DNA of 64,000 nt from Streptomyces sp. NBC_01241 (GTDB lineage Bacteria; Actinomycetota; Actinomycetes; Streptomycetales; Streptomycetaceae): the NCBI RefSeq assembly GCF_041435435.1, contig NZ_CP108494.1:3382501-3446500 (forward strand), read 5' to 3'. The notes under the pieces are model-generated. The model saw only the letters and a program-made list of their open reading frames with translations. It had not been told where the DNA came from and did not search any database. Below, piece after piece: positions 26,014 to 34,307 of this stretch; the first letter of the stretch is position 1; every line of letters starts with the position of its first letter. The position numbers and the translations under genes were made by a program.

Positions 26014-26696
26014 TTGACGACGTGGCGACCGACTCCAGAAACAGCAGCGAGAACAACCGTCCCCCCTCCGCCCGGCGCACCCGCCGGGTGCGGATGACCG
26101 GCAAGGAACGCCGCGAGCAGCTGCTGGACATCGGGCGTACGCTCTTCGCCGACAAGGGCTTCGAGGGAACGTCGGTCGAGGAGATCGCGTCCCGGGCCGG
26201 TGTTTCCAAGCCGGTCGTCTACGAGCACTTCGGCGGCAAGGAGGGCCTGTACGCCGTCGTGGTGGACCGCGAGATGCGCCGGCTCCTCGACATGGTCACC
26301 GGCGCCCTGACCGCGGGCCACCCCCGCGAACTCCTGGAACAGGCCGCGTTCGCCCTGCTCGACTACATCGAGACGTACACGGACGGTTTCCGCATCCTGG
26401 TCCGCGACTCCCCCGTCGCCCAGTCGACCGGCACGTTCGCCTCCCTCATCAGTGACATCGCCACCCAGGTGGAGGACATCCTGGGCCTGGAGTTCAAGGC
26501 CCGCGGATTCGACCCGAAGCTGGCCCCGCTGTACGCCCAGGCCCTGGTCGGCATGGTCGCCCTGACCGGCCAGTGGTGGGTCAACGCCCGCAAGCCGGAG
26601 AAGGCGGAGGTCGCGGCCCATCTGGTGAACCTGGCCTGGCACGGTCTGGAGAACCTGGAGTCGAAACCGCGGCTGGTGGGGCACCGCAAGAGCTGA
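26010..26696 (+). CDS. TetR-family transcriptional regulator
   Basis: The ATG at 26010 overlaps the desaturase stop (ATGA); 228 residues. The DNA-binding helix-turn-helix is at about 36-79 (RTLFADKGFEGTSVEEIA, then GVSKPVVYEHFGGKEGL). The C-terminal domain would bind a ligand, plausibly an acyl-CoA given the coupled desaturase. Desaturase-TetR operons of this kind are common in actinobacteria. A GTG at 26022 is an alternative start. Likely targets are its own operon and the palindrome at 24940. Confidence 0.93.
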   Translation: MIDDVATDSRNSSENNRPPSARRTRRVRMTGKERREQLLDIGRTLFADKGFEGTSVEEIASRAGVSKPVVYEHFGGKEGLYAVVVDREMRRLLDMVTGALTAGHPRELLEQAAFALLDYIETYTDGFRILVRDSPVAQSTGTFASLISDIATQVEDILGLEFKARGFDPKLAPLYAQALVGMVALTGQWWVNARKPEKAEVAAHLVNLAWHGLENLESKPRLVGHRKS

Positions 26697-26894
26697 GGGG
26701 GCGGCGCATGGCAGCTCCGGTGGGGGTCGCGTCGCCGCTGGTGAGGTCGTAGAGGCGCTTTCCACGGGCCACGGATGTTCTGCACCGCCGCGCCAAGGCG
26801 CCCCACGGATCAGGCAGGGGGTCCACGGTACAGGGCGGCCGGGCCGGGCTGGTGTGAGCTGCCCCGACCCCGCTGCGCGTCCGCGAGCCGGGAT

Positions 26895-27652
26895 TCAGTC
26901 GCTGACCTCGACGGACCCCGTGATCCTGCCACAGCCGAAGTGGTCCAGCACCGTCACGTCGTACCGTCCGGGGTCCGCGTCCTGCCGAATGGTCGCCTCC
27001 CCCTCGTAAGCCTTGCCGCGGAACGTCAGCTTCGCCGGTCCGTCGAAGGCGTCCGAGGAAGCGGAGACCTTCTTCTCCTCAGGGTCGGGGCCCTCGTCGC
27101 TCGCGGTCAGTTCCACCTGCTCGCCGGGGTCGGCCTCGCCGGACGAGAAGAGACTCGGCTCCACCAGGTAGGGGTACGGGGCGCGTTGCTTCCCTGCGGC
27201 GGTCCTGGTGACGCTGAACTCGGCGGTGACGACGTCTTCACCGCCCGCGTCCCGCATTACGGCCGTGTAGTGGCCGACAGGACGGGAGATGTAGGCGCGG
27301 CCCTCCAACTCGCCTTCAGGGAGCGGGGTTGCCGTCCCGTCAGCGCCGTAACTCGTGCCGGACAGAGACACCTTGCCGCCGCTGAACGCTTTCGAGTAGA
27401 TCCTCCGGGTCGCCCGCCGGCCGAACCACCGCCTTCGGTACGGACCTTGACCGTGGCGTACGCACAGCGAGCGCCCGCGTTCTCGACGGTCAGCGTGTAT
27501 CCGCCGCCGTTCCCGACCGCGCCGGAGGGCGCATCGGAGGGCCCGCCGGAAGGGCCACCGGAAGAAGCCGTGCAGGCAGACACGCCGAGCAGGGAAACCA
27601 CTACCCATACACCTCGCATACGTGCGAGTGTTCGATAACGTGCGGTGATCAT
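26895..27652 (-). pseudogene. Secreted lipoprotein gene disrupted by a frameshift
   Basis: Two overlapping frames together make one protein. The first (from 27652 or the inner ATG at 27619) has a lipoprotein signal, GVWVVVSLLGVSACTASSGG, with lipobox VSAC, and runs through YTLTVENAGARCAYATVKV. After a GC-rich stretch near 27400-27425 a second frame continues with YSKAFSGGKVSLSGTSYG to FGCGRITGSVEVSD. The second part has beta-sandwich-like repeats. It could be a true mutation or a sequencing error in a GC run; function unknown, presumably exported and lipid-anchored. Confidence 0.6.
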
Positions 27653-27755
27653 TTAGGCATTATCGCAAGTTCAGTCGGTCTGCCGCCTTCCGATCGCACA
27701 TCCCGATCACATCCCGATCCGGACGTTCCGGGGCCCGTCTCCGGTCCGCCCGGCC

Positions 27756-28055
27756 CAGCGAAAGGCACCTCTGCACTTACTCTGGGCCGACCACGCCAAA
27801 CTGATCACTGCCGGCGAGTTCACCGACAACGGCTGGCAGGACGACCTGATCGTGGTGTGGACCGACGGCGAGGTGTCCAACTACATAGACACCGCCCAAG
27901 GCGGCCTCGGCAAGGAATACACCCTGGTCACCCCGGGTACCACCGCCCGTCTCGCCGATGAGCTCCCGCTCCTTCGCGGCGCTGTGGGAATCCCCGAGGG
28001 AAGCACCGGCCCGCACGGCAAGCCGCGCGTCGTCCGGGTACACCCCCAGCGATGA
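27756..28055 (+). pseudogene. FG-GAP/VCBS-repeat protein fragment
   Basis: The frame reads LLWADHAKLITAGEFTDNG, then WQDDLIVVWTDGEVSNYIDT and LGKEYTLVTPG. This matches one blade of the FG-GAP/VCBS beta-propeller repeats found at the C-terminus of secreted Streptomyces proteins (AGEFTxDG..DDLIV.W.DGEV). No start codon with a ribosome-binding site or signal peptide precedes it, and the tail after PGTTARLADELP looks unrelated. It is regarded as a relic and accounts for most of the 27653-28154 gap. Confidence 0.5.
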
Positions 28056-28154
28056 CCGCCGGTGAGTGATCGCCGGGCCCGTACGGATCACCCTGTACGG
28101 GCCTGGTCGCGTTCTGTCGAGGACGGCGGCCGCGTCGGGGCGCGTACGGAGGGT

Positions 28155-28952
28155 TCAGCCCTCCTGCAGGTGCGGAGCGAGTGCTGTCATCCACGAGGCG
28201 CGTACGGCGTTCCACTCCTTGGCGCACCCCTTCGCCCGCTCGGCGGGCAGGGTGTCCGGGCCTACCAAGCCCCGATGACGGCTGGGAGCGGCGCCGTAGA
28301 CGTAGCAGCGGTGGTTGACCGCACGCTGACCGTCCGAGGAGTGCTCGTCGGGCCCGTCGTCGACATCCTCGTTCATGACCTCGGACAGGTGCCAGGCCTC
28401 GGCGGCCGCGAGCAACTGCTTTTCGCCGGCGGCGCCCTTGCGCAGCAGCATCAGGGCGGCGAACTGGTCGGCGAAATCCTCCTCCCGGCCGTGCACGCGC
28501 AGTTCGAGGACATCCACGAGGGCGTGCGCCGTCTCGTGGAACAGCGATTCCAGCATGACGGCCGCCACGTCGTCGTCCGCCCGCCGGGGTCCGGCCCGCC
28601 GGAAAAGCTCCCGCGTTTCGGAGACTTCGTCGTAGCAGACCTCCACGTGGGTGAGCTCGGGATCGTAAGAGGACCCTTCGCCGTCACACGAGACCACGCC
28701 GACGGATATCAGCCGGTCCACCTCGACCAGAGCGGCGACCGCCGACGCGGCCTCCTCCACCACCTTCCGCCTTCGCAGGAACGCGGCGTCGCCCCGGTCG
28801 GAGCCCGTCGGCGCCTCGTACCGGATCGCGATGCCCGAGCCTTCCGCCTCGGTACGGGAGACATCCGGCTTCTGGCAGCCGGACACACCGGCGACCGCTA
28901 CCAGCGCCATCCCCCCAAGGCACGCGCCGAACCGGCCCGCCGACCGCATCAA
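28155..28952 (-). CDS. DUF4344-like zinc metallopeptidase lipoprotein
   Basis: A 265-residue protein. The N-terminus is a lipoprotein signal (ALVAVAGVSGC, Cys26), so the mature protein is anchored outside the membrane. Residues 139-143 are HETAH, a HExxH zinc-peptidase motif, within LESLFHETAHALVD, preceded by the VEVCYDEV strand and followed by EEDFADQFAALMLLRKG (possible third ligand). This matches the DUF4344 putative metallopeptidase family. Several Cys are present. Substrate unknown; the gene stands alone. Confidence 0.82.
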   Translation of the reverse strand: MMRSAGRFGACLGGMALVAVAGVSGCQKPDVSRTEAEGSGIAIRYEAPTGSDRGDAAFLRRRKVVEEAASAVAALVEVDRLISVGVVSCDGEGSSYDPELTHVEVCYDEVSETRELFRRAGPRRADDDVAAVMLESLFHETAHALVDVLELRVHGREEDFADQFAALMLLRKGAAGEKQLLAAAEAWHLSEVMNEDVDDGPDEHSSDGQRAVNHRCYVYGAAPSRHRGLVGPDTLPAERAKGCAKEWNAVRASWMTALAPHLQEG

Positions 28953-29069
28953 CCCACCCGCTTCCCCGCATACTCGCCGTCACCACCATCCGGCCCCGGC
29001 GTTGGGGACCAGCGGAGAGGCCGCCCCAACTGGAGTGGCCCTCTCTGTGATACTCCGGAGACGGTGGCG

Positions 29070-29282
29070 TCAGACGGGCCGGTCAAGTCCGCTGCCCTTG
29101 ACTCCGCCGAAGAACGCGGTGAACGCGTCGGCGGTGACGGCGAGGACGGGACATTGCGTGAGCTTCGAGTCGCGGATGCCGGTCGCGCCGTCCGCGAACG
29201 CCACCTCGACGCAGTTGTCCCCACCTGAACTAAAGCTGCTCTTAGTCCAGTGCGATCCGCGCAAGTCGGCTGGCGCTCTCAC
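29070..29282 (-). CDS. DUF397 domain protein (second of a tandem pair)
   Basis: The GTG at 29282 gives 70 residues with the DUF397 pattern HWTKSSFSSGGDNCVEVAF, then GIRDSKLTQCP and FTAFFGGVKG. It overlaps the preceding DUF397 gene by 4 bases (GTGA). The frame is open further upstream to 29414, but that part is antisense-like noise. The presumed role is as partner of the XRE/DUF5753 regulator at the head of the operon. Confidence 0.85.
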   Translation of the reverse strand: MRAPADLRGSHWTKSSFSSGGDNCVEVAFADGATGIRDSKLTQCPVLAVTADAFTAFFGGVKGSGLDRPV

Positions 29283-29491
29283 GTCAACTCCTCGCCCTTC
29301 ACACCGTTCACGAACGCGGTGAACGCTTCCGCAGTCACAGGGAGTACGGGCCCCTGCATTGCTTTCGAGTCCCGGACCCCGACCCACAACCTGGCGAATG
29401 CGACCTCCACACACTCGTTGTCGGCTGCGCTGTAGCTGCTCTTCGTCCAGCCCGTAGCAGCGAACTGAGCATCGGTTGGTGCGTTGTTCAT
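29279..29491 (-). CDS. DUF397 domain protein (first of a tandem pair)
   Basis: A 70-residue protein starting MNNAPTDAQFAATGWTKSSY and containing NECVEVAF, GVRDSKAMQGPVLP and AFTAFVNGVKGEE. It overlaps the upstream XRE gene by 4 bases and the downstream paralog by 4 bases, so three genes are translationally coupled. The two DUF397 proteins are clear paralogs (shared KSS, VEVAF, RDSK and AFTAF blocks), pointing to local duplication. Confidence 0.88.
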   Translation of the reverse strand: MNNAPTDAQFAATGWTKSSYSAADNECVEVAFARLWVGVRDSKAMQGPVLPVTAEAFTAFVNGVKGEELT

Positions 29492-30366
29492 CGGATCAGC
29501 TCCTGTCGTGCTGCGGCCAGCAGTTCGACGCTGTTCGACGTATCGGCCGCTTGGGATCGCAAGTAATCAAACATCAGCTTGTAGCTCTGCACTTCGGTGG
29601 GGGCGTCGAGATACAAGCCGCGCTTGTGCAGTTCGAGGTAGACCACGTTCATGCTGTTGAGCGGATTCTTCTCGTCGTCCCGTCCAAGGATCAGAAAGTG
29701 TCCGCCGGACCCTGCTGCGTGAGCCCCCGCGGCGAACTTGAGCACCTGGATGTCCACGTTGGGACGCTGGGCCATGGCGCTCAGGTGGTCGATCTGCGCG
29801 GACATCACGTCCGGACCCCCGACAGGGCGGCGGAGAACAGCGTCGTCGAGAACGACCCACAAGTGAAGGGCGGGCGAGCGCTCCAGGATCGCCTGACGCT
29901 TGATTCGTGCGTCGACCTTGTCTGCGATCGCGTCCGCCTCCGCCCGGACGTCCTGCGCCCGATGGAGCGCAAGCGCGTAGTCAGGCGTCTGGAGCAGCCC
30001 GGGAACCAGCGCGTTGGCGTAGACGTGCTCGTACTCGGCCACGTCTTCGAAGGACATCAGCGGGTCCATGACTTCAGGCAAACCGGGGTGATCCATCCAC
30101 CAGCCGTTCTGCTGGTTGCGGACGAGCTCGACCAACGCCTCGCGTTCTTGAGGTGAAGCACCGCAGGTTTCCGCGAGCGCGCTCACGGTGGGCACTCTGA
30201 GCTTGGCGCGGTCCTGCCAGGTCTCGTACCGGTTCACGGTTCCGACGGAGACACCGGCCCGTTTGGCCACCTCGGACTGAGTGAGGCCGGCTCGCATGCG
30301 AAGCGCCTTCAGCCCACGAGCGATCTGCATGCGCCCGGCCGGCCCTGCCGAGCCTCGTACGGTCAC
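29488..30366 (-). CDS. XRE-family regulator with DUF5753 domain
   Basis: The GTG at 30366 follows GGAGGAGCACC, an excellent site, giving 292 residues; the ATG at 30417 is less likely. The helix-turn-helix is LRMRAGLTQSEVAKRAGVSV at about residues 22-41, and the DUF5753 domain has VPGLLQTPDYALALH, VVLDDAVLRRPVGGP and a C-terminal FDYLRSQA. It heads an operon with two DUF397 genes. Divergent small genes start 250 bases away, with palindromes between. Confidence 0.92.
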   Translation of the reverse strand: MTVRGSAGPAGRMQIARGLKALRMRAGLTQSEVAKRAGVSVGTVNRYETWQDRAKLRVPTVSALAETCGASPQEREALVELVRNQQNGWWMDHPGLPEVMDPLMSFEDVAEYEHVYANALVPGLLQTPDYALALHRAQDVRAEADAIADKVDARIKRQAILERSPALHLWVVLDDAVLRRPVGGPDVMSAQIDHLSAMAQRPNVDIQVLKFAAGAHAAGSGGHFLILGRDDEKNPLNSMNVVYLELHKRGLYLDAPTEVQSYKLMFDYLRSQAADTSNSVELLAAARQELIR

Positions 30367-30487
30367 GGTGCTCCTCCAACGCAGCTGTCCTTGCCGCCAG
30401 CTTGTCCAGCGATGCAATCAACACGCCGAGCGTACGCGGCAGTCAGTGCTTCATCTCGGTCCATTGGCGTTCACCCCTCCGGAGGAA

Positions 30488-30523
30488 CTCCATCCATGGA
30501 GCTATCGCTGATTGAAATTCAAT
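30488..30523. promoter_or_regulatory. Two adjacent palindromes in a divergent intergenic region
   Basis: CTCCATCCATGGAG (30488-30501) and ATTGAAATTCAAT (30511-30523) are perfect palindromes 9 bases apart. They lie between the XRE operon and the small genes starting at 30616, in a locally AT-richer stretch. They are candidate operators for the XRE regulator; no binding evidence is available. Confidence 0.4.
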
Positions 30524-30615
30524 GACACGGTATTCAACAAGCACTCCATGTGTACTCTTGATCGCTTTTAGTGATCTCGGAGGAGCGCTTTCTCGCGCCA
30601 GCCCAGAAAGAAGGG

Positions 30616-30879
30616 ATGGGAGTCATGCCTGCGAAAAGTCCGGCTCCAACCGGCTCCGAAGACGTACGCGCCCAGGTCCACGACCTGGCCTCCCTCGCCC
30701 CCGAGACCCGCCTCCGCCTCGCCGGACTCGCCTGCGCCCGCTGCGGCAGCACCGAAGCCCTCCGGCCCGGCGGACACGCGTACACCCGCAGCCCCGGCGG
30801 CGGGCGGCTCGGGTGGGCCGTGAAGGTCTGCATGAACTGTCCCGTCAATCCGCCCCAGGAAAGGGAGTTGAGGTCATGA
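30616..30879 (+). CDS. Small zinc-ribbon-like protein
   Basis: The ATG at 30616 follows AGAAAGAAGGG; an inner ATG at 30625 is also possible. The protein has about 87 residues with two Cys pairs, CARCGSTEAL and CMNCPVNP, spaced as in a zinc ribbon. Similar small proteins occur near WhiJ-like clusters in Streptomyces, but no function is known. The stop overlaps the next gene's ATG by 4 bases. Confidence 0.7.
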   Translation: MGVMPAKSPAPTGSEDVRAQVHDLASLAPETRLRLAGLACARCGSTEALRPGGHAYTRSPGGGRLGWAVKVCMNCPVNPPQERELRS

Positions 30880-31163
30880 CCAGCCTCGCCACCCGCACCA
30901 CCGCCCGGCTGCGAAGCCTCTTCGCCCCACGCGGCCGGCACCGTGCCCTGCACCCCTCCCCCACACCCCCGCAGGCCGCCTCCCCGGGCTCCTGCCCCGG
31001 GCCGTACGCCACCGACACGCCCATCGACGGCCGGGCCACCGCCCTGGTCCGCCCCTACCTGCTCACCCCCGAGCAGCGGCAGCGGCGCCGGGCGCTCTGG
31101 CTCGCGACGTACGGCATCGACGTCGGCCCGCGCCGCATCCACGGCATGGAGGTGGCCCGGTGA
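30876..31163 (+). CDS. Small hypothetical protein, Streptomyces-type
   Basis: The ATG at 30876 overlaps the preceding stop and follows GGAAAGGGAGTTGAGG; 95 residues. It has a basic N-terminal half and the segment TPIDGRATALVRPYLLTPEQ, followed by RRRALWLATYGIDVGPR. This segment recurs in many short Streptomyces proteins of unknown function located in XRE/DUF397/ATPase neighbourhoods. No transmembrane segment or signal is seen. It overlaps the next gene by 4 bases (GTGA). Confidence 0.7.
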   Translation: MTSLATRTTARLRSLFAPRGRHRALHPSPTPPQAASPGSCPGPYATDTPIDGRATALVRPYLLTPEQRQRRRALWLATYGIDVGPRRIHGMEVAR

Positions 31164-31447
31164 TCCGGCTGCTGCCCTGGACCGGGGCGGACGGGAAGCC
31201 CAACTACCTCTCCACTGACGGCACCGGCCCGTTGTCCCGGCTCGCCGACCAGATCGAGTACGTACAGCTCGGCCTCGCGGGCAAGCTCCTCGACCACGTA
31301 CGAGTCGTGCTCTCCGGGTCCACACCGGAGACCTCGGAACTCAGGCTCCTGACCGCCCAGTTGGCCGACGCACTGCGCGACACCCTGCTCATCGCCGAGA
31401 GCCGCGGCAACCGCCTCACCCCGGCGGACACCGATGTGGAGCGCTGA
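31160..31447 (+). CDS. Small hypothetical protein
   Basis: The GTG at 31160 overlaps the previous stop; 95 residues. The middle is helical and amphipathic (LADQIEYVQLGLAGKLLDHV, LLTAQLADALRDTLLIAES). It is the third member of a coupled run of small genes ending before the truncated ATPase gene. No family was recognised. Confidence 0.65.
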   Translation: MIRLLPWTGADGKPNYLSTDGTGPLSRLADQIEYVQLGLAGKLLDHVRVVLSGSTPETSELRLLTAQLADALRDTLLIAESRGNRLTPADTDVER

Positions 31448-31460
31448 AAGAGGTGCGGTC

Positions 31461-31844
31461 ATGCCGCCGCTCATCGAAATCGTCCACAGCACCCTCGCGC
31501 ACTGCGTCACCGCTCCACAGGCGCTGGGCCTGGTCTCCTTACCCGGCACAACCCTCGCATCCGCGAGCGCGGCCCGTTGTTGCGTAAGAACGACGGCCCG
31601 GTCCTGGGTACTGCCGCCGGACACGGTGGACTCCCTGGAACTGATCACCGGAGAGCTCGCCGCCAACGCCCTGGAGCACAGCGCGAGCCGTTCGATCACC
31701 GTTGTGCTGTCCCGTACCGGCCGGACGGCCATCGTCGGAGTGATCAACGAGGGGCGAGGCAGAGCAACCGTGGCGGGCGCGCCATCGCCGGATCAGGAGG
31801 ACGGGCGCGGGCTGCTGATCGTCGACGCGCTGGCCTCCCGCTGA
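31461..31844 (+). CDS. ATP-binding protein, RsbW-like, with premature stop
   Basis: The ATG at 31461 follows GAAAGAGG; 127 residues. HATPase_c_2 motifs are present: LITGELAANALEHSAS (N box) and EDGRGLLIVDALASR (G box region). It stops at a TGA exactly where paralogs have Trp (DALASRWG). The same frame continues past the stop with GQRRACGGLLVWAEVD, the normal C-terminus. A single TGG to TGA change therefore removed about 16 residues, including the last strand. Activity is doubtful. Confidence 0.75.
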   Translation: MPPLIEIVHSTLAHCVTAPQALGLVSLPGTTLASASAARCCVRTTARSWVLPPDTVDSLELITGELAANALEHSASRSITVVLSRTGRTAIVGVINEGRGRATVAGAPSPDQEDGRGLLIVDALASR

Positions 31845-31984
31845 GGGCAGCGGCGCGCGTGCGGCGGTCTCCTCGTTTGGGCCGAGGTCGACACCAAGCC
31901 GACGTCACTCCTTGTGATGACGCCGCTCGATTCCGACCGCTACGGTGAGGGAGCAGGCCCAGAATCCCGTCCATGGGAGGAATC

Positions 31985-32587
31985 ATGACCGCCGAGCCGA
32001 TCGCCGGGCACAGCAGCCGCTGGCCGGTACCGCCCCAGGACGGATACACGGTGGACGACCTGTTCACCTTGCCCGATCTCCCGCCGCACACAGAGCTGAT
32101 CGACGGGAGCCTGGTTTTTGTGAGTCCGCAGCGGCGTTTCCACGCCAAGATGATTGACCTGCTGATGAACGGCCTCCGCGGCACAATCCCGGGCAGCCTG
32201 AAGGCCGAGCGCGAGATGACCGTAGTGCTGGACCGGCGCAACGGCCCCGAACCCGACGTGTCCGTCGTCCGCGCCGACGCCGCCACCGATCTTGAGCAGA
32301 CCCGTTTCCAAGCCGCCGACGTCCTCCTCGCCGTCGAAGTCGTCTCCCCCGACTCCGAGGCCCGTGACCGCGATGCCAAACCGCAGAAGTACGCCGCAGC
32401 CGGTATCCCGAACTTCTGGCTGGTCGAGATGGCCGGCACCGACCGGCACCCGGTGGTGCGGGTCTACGAGCTGGACCCGGTGTCCAAGACGTACGCCCTG
32501 ACCGGAATCCACCACGACCGCCTCAAGACGGGTGTTCCGTTCCCGATCGACATCGACATCACACTGGACGCACTCAAACAGCTCTGA
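31985..32587 (+). CDS. Uma2 family (PD-(D/E)XK-like) protein
   Basis: The ATG at 31985 follows GGGAGGAATC and gives 200 residues. The Uma2 core shows GPEPDVSVV (Asp91), LLAVEVVSPDSEARDRDAK (Glu118, Lys132) and KYAAAGIPNFWLVE, the arrangement of restriction-endonuclease-like folds. Uma2 proteins are abundant in Streptomyces and cyanobacteria and are presumed nucleases, but their biological role is not established. It appears to be a separate transcription unit from the small genes upstream. Confidence 0.88.
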   Translation: MTAEPIAGHSSRWPVPPQDGYTVDDLFTLPDLPPHTELIDGSLVFVSPQRRFHAKMIDLLMNGLRGTIPGSLKAEREMTVVLDRRNGPEPDVSVVRADAATDLEQTRFQAADVLLAVEVVSPDSEARDRDAKPQKYAAAGIPNFWLVEMAGTDRHPVVRVYELDPVSKTYALTGIHHDRLKTGVPFPIDIDITLDALKQL

Positions 32588-32694
32588 CCGCCGGGCACGG
32601 ACCACTGTGCCCCGTTGACCGAACGGGGCGAACACCCCACCGGCCCCACTGTCGGTACCGTACGAAGACCGAACCACCCGCACCGGAGGTCACC

Positions 32695-33045
32695 GTGAGG
32701 GCCCAGCCCGACAGCCCCTACGGACCGCTGATCCCCATGCCTGAGCTCACGCCCGACGCCTTGCGGGCCGCAGTTGCCCGGATCGCCCCCAGTCGCATTC
32801 CCGCGCTCACTCAGCATCTGTTCGAGGCCACGACGAACGCACAGCAGACGCAGAGCCTCGCTCCCCTGCGGGCATTCGTCCACTCCTGGGCCGTGTTCGT
32901 AGCGACCGAGCGGCATCCCAACCACGCCACCCGGCTGCGCGCACTGGAGCGGATCGTGAACGCGGGCGAGGAGGATCCGGCCGAAGCGATCGCCGAGATA
33001 CGGCGTATCCGGGAGACAGCCGAGGCGGAGGCCGGACTGCGGTGA
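32695..33045 (+). CDS. DUF6247 family protein
   Basis: The GTG at 32695 follows GGAGGTCACC; 116 residues. The segment LTPDALRAAVARIAPSRIPA, then LAPLRAFVHSWAVFVATERH, is the pattern of the small helical DUF6247 family of Streptomyces. Members often stand next to RelE-like or Uma2 genes. No catalytic residues are visible, and an antitoxin-like role is only a guess from context. Confidence 0.75.
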   Translation: MRAQPDSPYGPLIPMPELTPDALRAAVARIAPSRIPALTQHLFEATTNAQQTQSLAPLRAFVHSWAVFVATERHPNHATRLRALERIVNAGEEDPAEAIAEIRRIRETAEAEAGLR

Positions 33046-33057
33046 CCGCCCTGCGGC

Positions 33058-33426
33058 TCACCCGTCAACCCGCTCCAGGAACTCCAGCCGGTTCCCCACC
33101 GGGTCGTGGCTGTAGAAGCGCCGGTGCCCCGGCAGGTCGCCGTCCCAGGTCACCTCCGCGCCGCGTTCCGCCAGCCGGGCCGCGTACGCCTCGATGCCTG
33201 TGACGCGCAGGCCGGGGTGGGCCTTCCTCGCCGGGTGGAAGTCGGGGTCGATGCCCACGTGGAGCTGGACCGGGCCCGCCTCGAACCAGCAGCCGCCGCG
33301 GGAGGCGAGTGCCGGGGGCTTGGGCAGCTCCGTCATGCCGAGGGTGTCGATGTAGTAGGTGCGCAGGGCGGGCTCCGAGCCTTCCGGGGCGGCCAGTTGG
33401 ACGTGGTCGAGGGCGGCGATCATCAC
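33058..33426 (-). CDS. VOC family (glyoxalase-like) protein
   Basis: A 122-residue vicinal-oxygen-chelate protein. DHVQLAAPEG at the N-terminus (His8), LHVGIDPDF in the middle and RRFYSHDPVGNRLEFLE near the end give the paired beta-alpha-beta-beta-beta modules with candidate metal ligands His8 and a C-terminal Glu. The substrate is unknown. Its start overlaps the methyltransferase stop by 4 bases (ATGA), so both share the MarR-controlled promoter. Confidence 0.88.
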   Translation of the reverse strand: MMIAALDHVQLAAPEGSEPALRTYYIDTLGMTELPKPPALASRGGCWFEAGPVQLHVGIDPDFHPARKAHPGLRVTGIEAYAARLAERGAEVTWDGDLPGHRRFYSHDPVGNRLEFLERVDG

Positions 33427-34220
33427 TTCTCCTTACGGGCCACGGCGAAGATGCGGCGGAACGGGAAGACCGTGCCGTGCGGGCCCCGGGGGTAGGCGGT
33501 GCGCAGCAGGTCGCGGTATTCGGCGAGGTACGCGTCGCGGGCCTCGGGGTCGTCGGCCAGGGCCGTCAGGACGGGGCGCAGGCCGGTGCCCTTGACCCAG
33601 TCGAGCACCGGGTCCTCGCCGGGCAGCAGATGCAGGTACGTGGTCTCCCAGACGTCCGCAGTGATGCCGGGGGCCGTCAGCGCGTCGAGGTAGGCGGCGG
33701 GGCTGAGCACCGCGTCGGCGTGGCGCAGCTCGCCGGCCAGGCGGTCGCGCCAGCGTGGGGAGCCGGCGAGTTCGCGCATCAGGACGTGGCTGGGCTGGTC
33801 GAAGTTGCCGGGGACCTGGAAGGCGAACGTTCCGCCGGGGGTGATGGCGTCCAGCCAGACCGGGAAGCGGGCGGTGTGGCCCGGGACCCATTGGAGGAGG
33901 GCGTTGGAGACGATCAGGTCGTACGGCTCCTCGGGGGTCCAGGTCGCGGCGTCGGCCTCGGCGAAGTCCAGCAGGGGGCCGGCGTGGGTGCGTGTCTGTT
34001 CCAGCATCTGCGGGGAGTTGTCGTAGCCGGTGATGTGCGCCTTCGGCCAGCGGTCGGCCAGCAGCGTCGTCACGTTGCCCGCACCGCAGCCGAGGTCGGC
34101 GATCCGGGGTGCGGGGGCGGCCGGAGACTCGGCGATGCGGGACAGGAGGTCGCGGAAGGGGCGGGTGCGATGGTCCGCGTGGCGCAGATACTGCTGCGGA
34201 TCCCAGGTGGGTGCGGTCAT
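33423..34220 (-). CDS. tam: Trans-aconitate 2-methyltransferase
   Basis: The ATG at 34220 gives 265 residues. SAM motif I is RIADLGCGAGNVTTLL (39-54), followed by ITGYDNSPQML (motif II Asp). The segments YDLIVSNALLQWVPGH and GGTFAFQVPGNFDQPSH are characteristic of Tam, which methylates trans-aconitate and detoxifies this aconitase inhibitor. It is first in a two-gene operon divergent from a MarR regulator; the 87-base gap carries two palindromic operators. Confidence 0.9.
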   Translation of the reverse strand: MTAPTWDPQQYLRHADHRTRPFRDLLSRIAESPAAPAPRIADLGCGAGNVTTLLADRWPKAHITGYDNSPQMLEQTRTHAGPLLDFAEADAATWTPEEPYDLIVSNALLQWVPGHTARFPVWLDAITPGGTFAFQVPGNFDQPSHVLMRELAGSPRWRDRLAGELRHADAVLSPAAYLDALTAPGITADVWETTYLHLLPGEDPVLDWVKGTGLRPVLTALADDPEARDAYLAEYRDLLRTAYPRGPHGTVFPFRRIFAVARKEK

Positions 34221-34242
34221 GGAATCAGGATCACGGGAAACT

Positions 34243-34271
34243 ATCTTGATGTCAAGACACTTGAATTCAAG
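34243..34271. promoter_or_regulatory. Twin MarR-type operators between tam and marR-like gene
   Basis: TCTTGATGTCAAGA (34244-34257) and CTTGAATTCAAG (34260-34271) are perfect palindromes whose centres are 15 bases apart. The first matches the TTGAxxTCAA type often bound by MarR/PecS regulators. A degenerate third arm (CTTCATGTCGAC) follows. They sit in the divergent gap and probably control both directions. Confidence 0.65.
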
Positions 34272-34307
34272 AGACTTCATGTCGACAGACCCTCTACACT
34301 GATCCAC

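Noticed and set aside
28450..29228. Plus-strand frame of 388 residues opposite the DUF4344 gene
   Set aside because: The minus strand has a lipobox and a HExxH motif in register; the plus frame has no family pattern.
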